DNA of 64,000 bases from Bacteroidales bacterium UBA4772 (GCA_002403305.1 DHHM01000010.1:62001-126000); one strand, 5' to 3'; shown: positions 7,929 through 16,688, counted from the stretch's first letter. Translations and numbers: made by a program. The notes: generated by a model from the letters alone, not told the origin.

Positions 7929-9473
7929 TCAGAAGGGTGGTATGCCATGCTTCTTGAACGGCATCTGGACATGCTTGCCGGATGATACCTCAAGCCCGTG
8001 CAGCAGCAGCTTGCGCGTCTCCGACGGCTCAATGACCGAGTCAACATAACCGCGCGATGCTGCCACATATGGATTGGCAAATTTCTCCTTGTACTCCTCT
8101 ACCTTCTGGCGGCGTACCTCATCAGGATCGGAGGCAGAGGTTATCTCCTTGCGGAAGATGATGTTGGCAGCTCCCTCCGGACCCATGACGGCTATCTCGG
8201 CCGTAGGCCAGGCAAAGACAAAATCGGCACGCAGGTGACGCGAACCCATGGCTATGTAACCTCCGCCGTAAGCCTTGCGCAGTATTACCGTGAGCTTGGG
8301 CACCGTGGCTTCACTGTAGGAATAGAGCACCTTGGCACCGTGACGTATCACCCCCGCATGCTCCTGGTCTATGCCCGGTAGATACCCCGGCAGGTCAACG
8401 AAGGTGATGATCGGTATGCTGAAGGCATCACAGTAACGGATGAACCTCGCCGCCTTGTCAGAGGAGTCGACGTCAAGCACGCCCGCCATCTCCAGAGGCT
8501 GGTTGGCAACAAACCCCACTGTCCTGCCCCCCAGGCGCCCGAAGCCTATCACCATGTTGCGGGCATACATCTCCTGTATCTCAAAGAAATCCGAACCGTC
8601 AGCAACAGCCCTGATCACCTCCCTGACATCGTAAGGCAGGGTGGGATCACCCGGGACGATCCTGTTAATATCATAGCTGCTGTCGGGCGGCACCATTTCT
8701 ACAACCTCCGCCCTGGCTTCATTGTTGCGCGGCAGGAATGAGATCAGCTTCTTTATCTGGCTGAAGCACTCATCCTCCGATTCCGAAAAGAAATGAGCGT
8801 TGCCGGAGGTCTCACAGTGCACCCGTGCACCTCCCAGCGCCTCCATGGATATCTCCTCCCCGAGCACGGTCTTTATCACCTCGGGGCCGGTGATGAACAT
8901 CTTGGAGATATTGTCCACCACAAAGACGAAGTCGGTCAGCGCAGGAGAGTATACCGCTCCCCCTGCACAGGGACCGAGTATCACCGATATCTGCGGTATC
9001 ACCCCGCTGGAGATGGTGTTCCGGAAGAAGATCTCACCATAACCGGCCAGGGAGTTGACTCCCTCCTGTATGCGCGCTCCTCCGGAGTCGTTGATACCGA
9101 TAAGGGGTATCCTCATCTTCAGGGCATGGTCCATGATCTTGGTGATCTTGCGCGAATGCATAAGCCCCAGCGACCCGCCCGCGACGGTAAAATCCTGCGC
9201 GAAGATGGCCACCGGGTTGCCGCTGACAGTACCGGTACCTATCACCACCCCGTCGCTGGGCAGATGTTTCTTGTCCATTCCAAAGTCGCGCGCATCATGC
9301 TCGACAAACATGTCATACTCACTGAACGAGCCGTCGTCAAGAATCGCAAGGATGCGCTCACGGGCCGTATTCTTGCCCATCGCCTTCTGTTTTCCGATCG
9401 CCTCCTCACCGCCGCCGAGAAGCATCTTCTCCCGCTTCTCCTTAAGCTCACGTATCTTCTTTTCCAGTGCCAT
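7929..9473 (-). CDS. mmdA: Acyl-CoA carboxylase carboxyltransferase (propionyl-CoA carboxylase beta / methylmalonyl-CoA decarboxylase alpha type)
   Basis: 514 residues of the biotin-dependent carboxyltransferase family, which moves CO2 between carboxybiotin and an acyl-CoA. Family landmarks include GKNTARERI, the oxyanion-hole stretch INDSGGARIQEG, GPCAGGAVYSPALTDF in the first crotonase-like half, and DLPGYLPGIDQEHAGVIRHGAK and LRKAYGGGYIAMGSR in the second half. The biotin carrier follows after seven bases. No biotin carboxylase or OadB-type sodium-pump subunit is in the window, so propionyl-CoA carboxylase and methylmalonyl-CoA decarboxylase are both possible. The symbol is the common one for this Bacteroidales homologue. 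Confidence 0.88.
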   Translation of the reverse strand: MALEKKIRELKEKREKMLLGGGEEAIGKQKAMGKNTARERILAILDDGSFSEYDMFVEHDARDFGMDKKHLPSDGVVIGTGTVSGNPVAIFAQDFTVAGGSLGLMHSRKITKIMDHALKMRIPLIGINDSGGARIQEGVNSLAGYGEIFFRNTISSGVIPQISVILGPCAGGAVYSPALTDFVFVVDNISKMFITGPEVIKTVLGEEISMEALGGARVHCETSGNAHFFSESEDECFSQIKKLISFLPRNNEARAEVVEMVPPDSSYDINRIVPGDPTLPYDVREVIRAVADGSDFFEIQEMYARNMVIGFGRLGGRTVGFVANQPLEMAGVLDVDSSDKAARFIRYCDAFSIPIITFVDLPGYLPGIDQEHAGVIRHGAKVLYSYSEATVPKLTVILRKAYGGGYIAMGSRHLRADFVFAWPTAEIAVMGPEGAANIIFRKEITSASDPDEVRRQKVEEYKEKFANPYVAASRGYVDSVIEPSETRKLLLHGLEVSSGKHVQMPFKKHGIPPF

Positions 9474-9563
9474 AGCTGTTAATGTTTAGATTATTACCCC
9501 CTGTTTACCGTCGAAAAAAATAGAACGGCAATATAAGCAAATTTCCCTCATCCTGCCCCGGGG

Positions 9564-10703
9564 TCACTTCGGGGCGTAGAGGTAGGTCCCCAGTGCAATG
9601 AAAGAGTAAATTATATTCGGTATCCACATTGCCAGCGCCGGATTGAGGTCGCCCTTAAGCGAAAACTGTGACGCAAACTGCATGAATAGAATATATGAGA
9701 ATGTCAGTGCCAGCCCCAGCCCTATCTGCATGCCGATGCCTCCCTTTATCTTGCGCGAGGAGAGCGAGACGCCGATGAGGGTCAGGACAAAGAAGGCGAA
9801 GGGCGAGGCGTTGCGCCGGTGCTTCTCATTGAGATAGAGCTTTATCTCATCGGAGCCCTGCGACCGTAACACATCAATGTAGTCGATCAGCTCGCCGTGA
9901 GTCATTGTATAGACAAACTCGGGGGCACGTGTGAAATCGTCAGGCCCCACATTAAGCACGGTATCGATGCGCCGCCCGGAGGTGATCCTCTCGCCCAGGC
10001 TGTCATTCTCCCTGATATAGTACCACCATGCTCCCCACTTGTTGGTGGTCGTATCCCACCTGATCATGTTTGCCGTCAACTTTGACTCCAGCCTCCCCTG
10101 CTCGTCAAATTTCTCCATGCTGAAATTGCGGCCGCTCTGCGATATCTTGTTGTATGACTCCATGTATATGTACACGTTGGGATAAACCTGACGGTGCACC
10201 GATGATACGTTGATCTGCCTGAAATCGGATCTCCGGTAGTACTTCTCCTCAAAATCAAGCCTGGCAATGTTTGAATGGGGAAGCACATAGTTCAGCATCA
10301 GGAAAGCAGCCAACGCAATGAAGGCGGCGGAGACAAAGTACGGAACAAGCAGCCTCGGAAAGCTCATCCCGCTGTTGAGCATGGCGATGATCTCTGTATT
10401 GACAGCCATCCTCGAGGTAAAAAAGATCACCGATATAAAAACAAACATCGGGGCAAAGAGGGTTGCAAAATAGGGTATGAAGTTGAGATAGTAATCAAAG
10501 ATGATAGCCTTCAGCGGAGCCTGCTTCTGGATGAAGTCGTCAATCTTCTCCGAGAAGTCGAAGATGACTGCTATGCTTAATATGAGTACCAGGGAAAAGA
10601 GGAACGTGCCCAGGAACTGCCTGATGATATAGCGGTCCAGTATAGTCGGGGCAAGCTTCCTCAGACTCTCTCTGATATTCTTTTTACCGTCTCTTCCTTC
10701 CAT
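9564..10703 (-). CDS. LptF/LptG-family permease for lipopolysaccharide export
   Basis: 379-residue inner-membrane protein of the YjgP/YjgQ family. These proteins pair with LptB2 to lift lipopolysaccharide out of the inner membrane toward LptC-LptA. Membrane helices are visible near the N-terminus (FLGTFLFSLVLILSIAVIF, then two more up to FLMLNYVLPH). A central periplasmic beta-jellyroll region has no helices, and three C-terminal helices follow (FAFFVLTLIGVSLSS to IIYSFIALGTYLY). The ATG at 10703 lies 43 bases inside the end of tgt, the only ATG ahead of the first helix, so the genes are coupled. Whether this is LptF or LptG cannot be decided here. Confidence 0.88.
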   Translation of the reverse strand: MEGRDGKKNIRESLRKLAPTILDRYIIRQFLGTFLFSLVLILSIAVIFDFSEKIDDFIQKQAPLKAIIFDYYLNFIPYFATLFAPMFVFISVIFFTSRMAVNTEIIAMLNSGMSFPRLLVPYFVSAAFIALAAFLMLNYVLPHSNIARLDFEEKYYRRSDFRQINVSSVHRQVYPNVYIYMESYNKISQSGRNFSMEKFDEQGRLESKLTANMIRWDTTTNKWGAWWYYIRENDSLGERITSGRRIDTVLNVGPDDFTRAPEFVYTMTHGELIDYIDVLRSQGSDEIKLYLNEKHRRNASPFAFFVLTLIGVSLSSRKIKGGIGMQIGLGLALTFSYILFMQFASQFSLKGDLNPALAMWIPNIIYSFIALGTYLYAPK

Positions 10704-11791
10704 GGTCCGAATGTTCCTTCGAGTATCTTCTTCCTCGCCTCCCTGACGAGACTGAGGTAGAATGCCAGGTTATGTATGGTAGCTATCTGTGCCCCGAGCA
10801 TCTCTCCCGAGATCACCAGGTGGCGAAGGTAAGCTTTTGAATATGTGCGGCTGATCTCAGAGTCTGATCCGGCGTCTACCGGAGAGAGGTCTTCAGCCCA
10901 GCGTCTGTTCCTGATATTTATTATGCCGTCACGCGTAAACAGCATCCCGTTCCTTCCGTTACGTGAGGGCATCACGCAGTCAAACATATCCACTCCCCGT
11001 GCTATGCTCTCGAGGATGTTGGCCGGGGTGCCCACACCCATGAGGTAACGAGGTTTCTCCTCCGGCAGTATGCTGTTAACCACCTCCGTCATCTCATACA
11101 TCACCCCTGCCGGCTCACCCACCGAGAGACCCCCGATTGCGATGCCGGCCATCTCCACCGATGCAGCCCTCTCCGCGGAGGCACGACGCAGGTCGCTGTA
11201 TACAGCTCCCTGGACTATCGGGAAGAGCATCTGCTCATAACCGTAGAGCGGCTCCGTCTTCCTGAGATGATCCACACACCTGTCGAGCCAGCGGTGCGTC
11301 AGCTCCATCGACCTGAGGGCATAACCGTGGTCACAGGGCCAGGGGGCGCACTCGTCAAACGCCATCATGATGTCCGAACCCAAAGACCTCTGTATCTCAA
11401 TTACCTTCTCGGGAGTGAAGAGATGCTTCGAGCCGTCAATGTGCGACCTGAAGATGGCCCCCTCCTCTGTCAGCTTCCTGTTGGCGGCAAGCGAAAAGAC
11501 CTGGTACCCCCCGCTGTCGGTGAGTACAGGTCTGTCCCACGACATAAACCTATGTACTCCCCCTGCGCTGTTGATGATACCGGTGCCGGGACGCAGGTAG
11601 AGATGATAGGTGTTGGCAAGTATCACCCGGGCATCAATCTCCGTCCGCAGGTCGCGGTGCAGCACACCCTTGACGGTGCCAGCGGTACCGACAGGCATGA
11701 ACACCGGGGTGGGTATATCGCCGTGAGCCGTGCGCAGAACCCCTGCCCTGGCAGATGTGGAGCTGTCTTTCTGATCTATCCTGAACATCAT
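10661..11791 (-). CDS. tgt: tRNA-guanine (queuine) transglycosylase
   Basis: Exchanges guanine-34 for preQ1 in GUN-anticodon tRNAs. 376 residues from the ATG at 11791 (11788 is equally possible). The frame is open to 11929, but the promoter box at 11809-11816 rules the extension out. The catalytic residues are present: Asp92 in LTDSGGYQVF and Asp271 in FDCVMPSRNGRNG. The zinc site normally has C-x-C-x2-C plus a histidine. Here the aligned positions read S309-D-S311-E-I-S314, with His340 kept, so all three cysteines are serine. I believe some Bacteroidota Tgt proteins share this loss but cannot check. The lptF/G gene overlaps its 3' end. Confidence 0.93.
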   Translation of the reverse strand: MMFRIDQKDSSTSARAGVLRTAHGDIPTPVFMPVGTAGTVKGVLHRDLRTEIDARVILANTYHLYLRPGTGIINSAGGVHRFMSWDRPVLTDSGGYQVFSLAANRKLTEEGAIFRSHIDGSKHLFTPEKVIEIQRSLGSDIMMAFDECAPWPCDHGYALRSMELTHRWLDRCVDHLRKTEPLYGYEQMLFPIVQGAVYSDLRRASAERAASVEMAGIAIGGLSVGEPAGVMYEMTEVVNSILPEEKPRYLMGVGTPANILESIARGVDMFDCVMPSRNGRNGMLFTRDGIINIRNRRWAEDLSPVDAGSDSEISRTYSKAYLRHLVISGEMLGAQIATIHNLAFYLSLVREARKKILEGTFGPWKEETVKRISERV

Positions 11792-11808
11792 CCGCTGTGT
11801 GACGGTCA

Positions 11809-11816
11809 CAAAAGTA
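11809..11816 (-). promoter_or_regulatory. Bacteroidota -7 promoter box for tgt
   Basis: The minus strand reads TACTTTTG, an exact TAnnTTTG match, 18 bases from the ATG at 11791. This places the transcription start almost at the start codon. Confidence 0.65.
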
Positions 11817-11943
11817 AGGTTAATCCCGCTGATTTTGAACATCCGGTTATCAAATTGGGAAAACGACAGCCATATTGTTGAAAAGATTCTTGCAACCATT
11901 ATCCAACTTTTTATAATATTGCTTCGCACTCATTGAGCGTTGA

Positions 11944-13080
11944 ATGATCTTATCAACTGATCCTCTACATATAACCCTGGGGGCACTGCTCCTGTCGGCG
12001 GCATTTATCCAGGGATGGTACTGGCTTCGTTATTACCGGGCGGCCGCCCGTGGCCCGAAAGGCAGGAAGGAGGCGCAGTATGAGCTGCCGCCGCTCTCCG
12101 TGGTTATCTGTGCCCGCAATGAGGCCGACAACCTGAAGATGTTCCTGCCTTCAGTACTGGAGCAGGACTATCCGCTGTATGAGGTGGTTGTTGTCAACGA
12201 CTGCTCTGAAGACAGCACTTCTGATGTTCTCGGGGAGATGCTGAAGCAGTACCCGCATCTTAAGGTGAGCATGATTCAGAAAGACCCCGGCTTCACCCAC
12301 ACCAAGAAGCTGGCGATGCTGATAGGCATCAAGGCGGCAAAGAATGACCTGCTGGTCTTCACTGACGCCGACTGCCGCCCCGCCTCTCCCTTCTGGCTGC
12401 GCGAAGTGGCAGCGGCCGCTGCCGGTGATGCAGACATTATAATAGGTTACGGGGCGTATATGCCCGACAGGGGGGTCCTCAACCGCTACATACGTTATGA
12501 AACCATGTTTACTGCCATGCAGTACTTCGGCATGGCCATGGCAGGAGTGCCCTACATGGGTGTGGGACGAAACCTGGCTTACCGCCGAAGCTTCTTCTTT
12601 GAGAAAGGGGGCTTCGGTCCGCATAACCACATCATGTCAGGCGATGACGATCTGTTCGTGAACCGGAACGCTACCCCTGACAACATCAGCCTGATGCTTT
12701 CGCATGATTCGTTCACCATCTCTGTTGCGGAGAAGAGCATCACCTCATGGGTAAAGCAGAAGAGAAGACACTTTCTTGCAGCTCCATACTACAAAAAAAA
12801 GGATAAGGCGAGACTGTTCCTGGAACCCTTCTCCAGAGTTGTCTGGTACGGTCTGCTCGTCACGCTGGCTCTGATAACCGCATTCTGGCCCGCGGTGGTT
12901 ACAGTTGCCCTGGCTCGTCTGGTCATGCGCTCAATCATCCTCAAAAGAGCATCGGCCACATTCAACGAACCCGGATTATGGTTTAATTCGCTCTTTTTTG
13001 ATATCTTGGCACCGTTGATCAACGGAGTCCTATACCTTTCAGCAATCGGAAGAGGCAGGAGGATGAAGACATGGAAGTAG
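11944..13080 (+). CDS. Membrane-anchored family 2 glycosyltransferase
   Basis: 378 residues. An N-terminal membrane helix (ITLGALLLSAAFIQGWYWL) precedes a GT-A fold: LSVVICARNEADNL, VVVNDCSEDST, the metal-binding DAD at 141-143, the acceptor-site GDDD at 233-236, and a KQKRRHF segment corresponding to the QxxRW region of processive GT2 enzymes. Two C-terminal helices follow. The sugar and acceptor are unknown; cell-envelope glycan synthesis is likely. It overlaps the downstream sigma-factor gene by 10 bases. Confidence 0.88.
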   Translation: MILSTDPLHITLGALLLSAAFIQGWYWLRYYRAAARGPKGRKEAQYELPPLSVVICARNEADNLKMFLPSVLEQDYPLYEVVVVNDCSEDSTSDVLGEMLKQYPHLKVSMIQKDPGFTHTKKLAMLIGIKAAKNDLLVFTDADCRPASPFWLREVAAAAAGDADIIIGYGAYMPDRGVLNRYIRYETMFTAMQYFGMAMAGVPYMGVGRNLAYRRSFFFEKGGFGPHNHIMSGDDDLFVNRNATPDNISLMLSHDSFTISVAEKSITSWVKQKRRHFLAAPYYKKKDKARLFLEPFSRVVWYGLLVTLALITAFWPAVVTVALARLVMRSIILKRASATFNEPGLWFNSLFFDILAPLINGVLYLSAIGRGRRMKTWK

Positions 13081-13670
13081 AAACCGGCTTATCGGAAAAA
13101 GCGCAGTACGACCTGAGGGTCATTCACAGGGCACTCAACGGTGAGAGCAGGGCCTACACTGAGCTGCTCAACAGGTATCGCGATTCGGTCTATTACGTCA
13201 TGCTCAGGATGGTCAACAACCCCTCGGATGCGGAGGATCTTACCATCGAGGCCTTCGGGAAAGCCTTCCATAACCTGGCAAAATATGTCCCTTCCCATGC
13301 CTTCAGCACATGGCTCTTCCGCATCGCTACCAACAACTGCATCGACTTCATGAGGCGCAAGAGCCAGAGTCCCAGGCCCTTTGACCACGATGAGGGAGAA
13401 GAGTCCGAGGTGGAGGCTACCGTCGCCTCCGACACCCGGGGCCCTGATGAGCTGATGATAGACCGGGAGACGGCAGCCTCACTCAACAGGATAGTCAAGG
13501 CTCTCAAACCACGTTATCGCCGCCTGATAGAACTGCGTTACTTCGAAGAGTACTCCTATGAGGAGATAGCCTCTGAACTCAGCCTGCCGATAGGAACGGT
13601 AAAAGCCCGACTCTTCAGGGCAAAAGTCCTCATCCACAACACCGTACAGAACAAAAAGAGCGGGATTTGA
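13071..13670 (+). CDS. ECF-type RNA polymerase sigma factor
   Basis: 199 residues. Sigma region 2 is seen in AYTELLNRYRDSVYYVMLRM, DAEDLTIEAFGKAFHNL and FSTWLFRIATNNCIDFMRR. An acidic linker follows, then region 4 (YRRLIELRYFEEYSYEEIAS and a helix-turn-helix SLPIGTVKARLFRAK). No anti-sigma gene is adjacent. It overlaps the glycosyltransferase by 10 bases and rsmG by 4, so all three are translated in series. This points to a constitutive or growth-linked sigma factor rather than a stress switch, which is inference. Confidence 0.92.
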   Translation: MEVETGLSEKAQYDLRVIHRALNGESRAYTELLNRYRDSVYYVMLRMVNNPSDAEDLTIEAFGKAFHNLAKYVPSHAFSTWLFRIATNNCIDFMRRKSQSPRPFDHDEGEESEVEATVASDTRGPDELMIDRETAASLNRIVKALKPRYRRLIELRYFEEYSYEEIASELSLPIGTVKARLFRAKVLIHNTVQNKKSGI

Positions 13671-14290
13671 CCACCGTCGCTGAAAAATACTTCCCGTCGC
13701 TCACCCAGGAGCAGCGCCGTCAGTTCTCATTGCTGCCCGGTCTCTACAGGGATTGGAATGAAAAGATAAACGTCATCTCCAGGAAGGATATAGAAAACTT
13801 CGCGACCAACCACCTGCTCCACAGCCTGGCCATCGCCCGCCTGATCACCTTTCTTCCCGGCACCTCCGTGGCGGATGTAGGTACCGGGGGAGGTCTCCCG
13901 GGAATACCCCTGGCCATCCTCTTCCCCGGGGTGAAGTTCACCCTCGTCGACTCAATCGCCAAAAAGATAAAAGTGGCCCGTGAGATCGCAGAAGCCGCTT
14001 CTGTCGGTAACGTCACCGCCATTGCCGCCAGGTCGGAAGACATCTCCGGCAGCCATGATTTTATTGTAGGCAGGGCAGTGACGGAGATGAGCCGATTCGT
14101 GAAACTCACCCGGCATCTTCTCTCCCCACACTCATTCAACAGTCTGAAAAACGGATGGATCGTTCTCAAGGGCGGCGATCTCACCGGTGAACTCGAGCCC
14201 TTTGCGGCAGAAAGCAGGATTGTCCCGTTAAGCCGCTGGTTTGACGAACCTTACTTTGAGACGAAAAAAATTGTCTACCTTCCGCGGTGA
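13667..14290 (+). CDS. rsmG: 16S rRNA (guanine527-N7) methyltransferase
   Basis: Methylates G527 of 16S rRNA. The 207 residues include the family-typical DWNEKINVISRKDIENF, the SAM-binding VADVGTGGGLPGIPLA (about 68-83) and VGRAVTEMSRFVKL. The start is TTG at 13667, whose bases form TTGA with the stop of the sigma-factor gene, a termination-reinitiation overlap. No ATG or GTG exists before the conserved N-terminus, so the TTG is well supported. Confidence 0.95.
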   Translation: MTTVAEKYFPSLTQEQRRQFSLLPGLYRDWNEKINVISRKDIENFATNHLLHSLAIARLITFLPGTSVADVGTGGGLPGIPLAILFPGVKFTLVDSIAKKIKVAREIAEAASVGNVTAIAARSEDISGSHDFIVGRAVTEMSRFVKLTRHLLSPHSFNSLKNGWIVLKGGDLTGELEPFAAESRIVPLSRWFDEPYFETKKIVYLPR

Positions 14291-14334
14291 GAGAAAAAAA
14301 ATGCCCTGCCTGGTATTTATTTCAAATTAATGAC

Positions 14335-14342
14335 TACCTTTG
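14335..14342 (+). promoter_or_regulatory. Bacteroidota -7 promoter box for rpmH
   Basis: TACCTTTG, an exact TAnnTTTG match, 44 bases before the rpmH ATG. It lies after the rsmG stop, so rpmH is transcribed on its own. Confidence 0.75.
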
Positions 14343-14386
14343 CAGTCTTAAAAAAAGAAAAGTTAACTACATAATTCAAGCAACAG

Positions 14387-14545
14387 ATGAAAAGGACATT
14401 TCAGCCGTCAAGAAGGAGGAGGAGCAATACTCACGGATTCAGGGAGAGAATGTCAACACCCAACGGCAGGCGTGTGCTTGCTGCCCGCAGGGCCAAGGGC
14501 AGGAGGAAGCTAACCGTCTCCGATGAACCGGGAAAGAAGAACTGA
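14387..14545 (+). CDS. rpmH: 50S ribosomal protein L34
   Basis: A 52-residue basic protein starting [18 protein letters not shown], followed by [20 protein letters not shown], the unmistakable L34 signature. It ends with a short acidic/lysine tail (VSDEPGKKN), a slight C-terminal extension over the 44-46-residue E. coli-type protein. It has its own promoter box and is followed after 25 bases by a strong hairpin terminator, making a single-gene unit. The usual rpmH neighbours (rnpA, dnaA) are absent. A longer overlapping frame starting at 14287 is spurious. Confidence 0.97.
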   Translation: MKRTFQPSRRRRSNTHGFRERMSTPNGRRVLAARRAKGRRKLTVSDEPGKKN

Positions 14546-14570
14546 AAGGCTGACTGACAATAGAAAAATG

Positions 14571-14605
14571 ACCGTCTTAATGAACAATTAGGGCGGTTTT
14601 TCTTT
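14571..14605 (+). terminator. Rho-independent terminator after rpmH
   Basis: Arms 14571-14580 and 14588-14597 pair over ten positions (two are G-U in RNA) around a 7-base loop, followed immediately by a T-rich run to about 14605. Confidence 0.85.
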
Positions 14606-14626
14606 TCTATTACGGCATAGTGCGAT

Positions 14627-14634
14627 TAAATTTG
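14627..14634 (+). promoter_or_regulatory. Bacteroidota -7 promoter box for mqnE
   Basis: TAAATTTG, an exact TAnnTTTG match, whose last base is only 6 bases from the ATG at 14640. Transcription would begin at or next to that ATG, so either the mRNA is nearly leaderless or the ATG at 14649 is used. Confidence 0.65.
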
Positions 14635-14639
14635 TCAAC

Positions 14640-15758
14640 ATGGGTACAATGAATGAGATTCTTCTGAGAAACACCGACCCTGACCTGAAGGAGATAGCAA
14701 TGGCTGTTTTCGACGGCAGAAGAGTGACCCCCGAAGAGGCACTGACGCTCTACAGCCGGGCCGATCTATCCCTTCTGGCTCTTCTGGCCACCGCCGTCAA
14801 GAGGTCCAAAAGCGGTGATGCAGTCTTCTTTAACCGCAACTTTCACATTGAACCTACCAACGTCTGCATCTATAACTGCCGGTTCTGTTCCTATCATAAG
14901 CCCGAGGGCGACCCTGACAGCTGGGAGCTCTCGGAGAGTGATATCCTCGACATCGTCAGCCGATTTGAGGGGGTGCCTGTGACAGAGGTACACATCACCG
15001 GCGGTGTACATCCATCGCGCGACATATACTATTACGGAAAGATCCTCTCATCAATTCGCGATCTCCGGCCCGATATAAGCATCAAGGCATTCTCGGCTGT
15101 AGAGTTGGAATATATGATCCGCAAGGCAGGCATGACATATGCTGAAGGACTGGAGTACCTGCATGACTGCGGCCTCGATTCCATACCGGGTGGTGGTGCA
15201 GAGATATTCGATGCCTCGCTGCGCAGGAAGATATGCCGTGAGAAGGCTGACGCCGAAACCTGGCTGGCCATACACGAAGCTGCCCACAACCTGGGCATCA
15301 CCTCCAACGCCACGATGCTCTACGGACATGCCGAGAGCCCGGCGCAGCGCATAGACCATATGGTTAGGCTGAGAGAGCTGCAGGACCGCACCGGGGGTTT
15401 CAATGCATTCATACCCCTGAAGTTCCGCAGGGAAAACAACCGCATGCATGAGCTTGGCGAGGTACCTGTTACTGAAGACATGCGCAACTATGCCCTGTCA
15501 CGCATCTTTCTCGACAACTTCAGTCACATTAAAGCCTACTGGCCTGCCATAGGCAAGAATGCAGCCATGATGAGCCTCGCCTTCGGCGCCGATGACCTCG
15601 ACGGCACCATCGATGATACCACAAGAATATACTCCATGGCCGGCGCCACAGAGAGCAACACCACACTCTCAACCACCGAACTCGTGGCTATGATACGCTC
15701 CGCCGGCTTCAGACCGGTGGAGAGAGATACACTCTACCGTCCTGTAAGGGAGTGGTAA
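14640..15758 (+). CDS. mqnE: Aminofutalosine synthase (radical SAM, futalosine menaquinone pathway)
   Basis: Radical SAM enzyme that joins the chorismate-derived MqnA product to the adenosyl radical, giving aminofutalosine. The 372 residues carry the iron-sulfur motif C76-x3-C80-x2-C83 (CIYNCRFC), VTEVHITGGVHPS, SIPGGGAEIFD, GITSNATMLYGH and GGFNAFIPLKFR. These distinguish MqnE from the related MqnC. The start is ATG 14640 or, given the promoter position, ATG 14649. No other menaquinone gene is in the window. It implies anaerobic or microaerobic respiration using menaquinone. Confidence 0.93.
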   Translation: MGTMNEILLRNTDPDLKEIAMAVFDGRRVTPEEALTLYSRADLSLLALLATAVKRSKSGDAVFFNRNFHIEPTNVCIYNCRFCSYHKPEGDPDSWELSESDILDIVSRFEGVPVTEVHITGGVHPSRDIYYYGKILSSIRDLRPDISIKAFSAVELEYMIRKAGMTYAEGLEYLHDCGLDSIPGGGAEIFDASLRRKICREKADAETWLAIHEAAHNLGITSNATMLYGHAESPAQRIDHMVRLRELQDRTGGFNAFIPLKFRRENNRMHELGEVPVTEDMRNYALSRIFLDNFSHIKAYWPAIGKNAAMMSLAFGADDLDGTIDDTTRIYSMAGATESNTTLSTTELVAMIRSAGFRPVERDTLYRPVREW

Positions 15759-15785
15759 TTGGCCTCCGATCTCATAATATAATTT

Positions 15786-15793
15786 TATCTTTG
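15786..15793 (+). promoter_or_regulatory. Bacteroidota -7 promoter box for the PASTA-T9SS-rluD operon
   Basis: TATCTTTG, an exact TAnnTTTG match, 34 bases before the ATG at 15828. Confidence 0.7.
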
Positions 15794-15827
15794 ACCCTGC
15801 GTTAATAATTTAATACTTCATCACACG

Positions 15828-16688
15828 ATGAGCTTCAAGGAATTTCTGAAAAGCCGGGTCTTCTGGAAGAATGCAGGTCTGGCGCTGGTCATCGGCGTAG
15901 CCATTATTCTCTTACTCATCATCTTCCTTAATATATACACCCATCACGGCCAGTCGAGACCAACCCCCGAGATCAGGGGACTGACCATCGAAGAGGCAAG
16001 ACGCGTGGCAGAGAAAAACAGGATGCGCTTCCAGATCATCGACTCAGTATACACCGCATTCGTTCCCCGCGGCTGCGTGGCCGAACAGATGCCGGCACCC
16101 GGCCATCGTGTAAAGAAAGGGCGAACGATAAAGGTAACCATCAATGCCTTCAATCCTGAAATGGTTGCCGTACCTGACCTCGTGGGACTGCCAAGGAGGC
16201 AGGCGGTATCGGTTATTGAAACAGCAGGATTGCAGGTTGGTCAGCTGACCTATGTGCCTGACCTGACGGTCGATTTCGTTCTTAAGCAGACACTCCATGG
16301 CCGTGAGATCGCCCCGGGCGACTCAGTACAGAAGGGAATGGCCATTGACCTCATCCTCGGCAGGGGACTCAGCAGCCAGCGTACATCCATTCCCCGGCTT
16401 ACCGGCTATACCCTCGACCAGGCCAAAAGCGAGATACTGAGTTCATCGCTCAACCTCGGAGCATATGTCTTCGATGTCACCGTCAATACCTCCGAAGACT
16501 CTCTGAATGCATTCGTCTATAAGCAAAATCCTGTATATCACATTGATGCAACAGTCCAGCTGGGCTCGGCAGTCTATATCTGGCTGACGACCGACAGCCT
16601 GAAGATCTTCGCTGACACCACGGCAACAGCCACTGCAGACAGAAATGAGATGATGATTTTGCCAGATAACGGGACGGAATCTCTATGA
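15828..16688 (+). CDS. Membrane-anchored PASTA-domain protein
   Basis: 286 residues. A single membrane helix at about 15-36 (NAGLALVIGVAIILLLIIFL) is followed by three periplasmic PASTA repeats (about 45-110, 112-180 and 184-255), recognisable from PEIRGLTIEEARRVAEK, VPDLVGLPRRQAVSVIETAGL and IPRLTGYTLDQAKSEI. PASTA domains bind peptidoglycan or its precursors in other bacteria. There is no kinase or transpeptidase domain. It overlaps the next gene by ATGA. In many Bacteroidota this gene stands next to an RluD-type synthase and ddl, as it nearly does here. Confidence 0.9.
   Translation: MSFKEFLKSRVFWKNAGLALVIGVAIILLLIIFLNIYTHHGQSRPTPEIRGLTIEEARRVAEKNRMRFQIIDSVYTAFVPRGCVAEQMPAPGHRVKKGRTIKVTINAFNPEMVAVPDLVGLPRRQAVSVIETAGLQVGQLTYVPDLTVDFVLKQTLHGREIAPGDSVQKGMAIDLILGRGLSSQRTSIPRLTGYTLDQAKSEILSSSLNLGAYVFDVTVNTSEDSLNAFVYKQNPVYHIDATVQLGSAVYIWLTTDSLKIFADTTATATADRNEMMILPDNGTESL

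Noticed and set aside
11792..11929. A 46-residue N-terminal extension of Tgt
   Set aside because: The promoter box at 11809-11816 lies inside it and the family starts at MFRIDQK-like sequence.
14287..14526. A 79-residue protein overlapping rpmH
   Set aside because: It is a frame shadow; the rpmH frame encodes an unmistakable L34 and has its own promoter and terminator.
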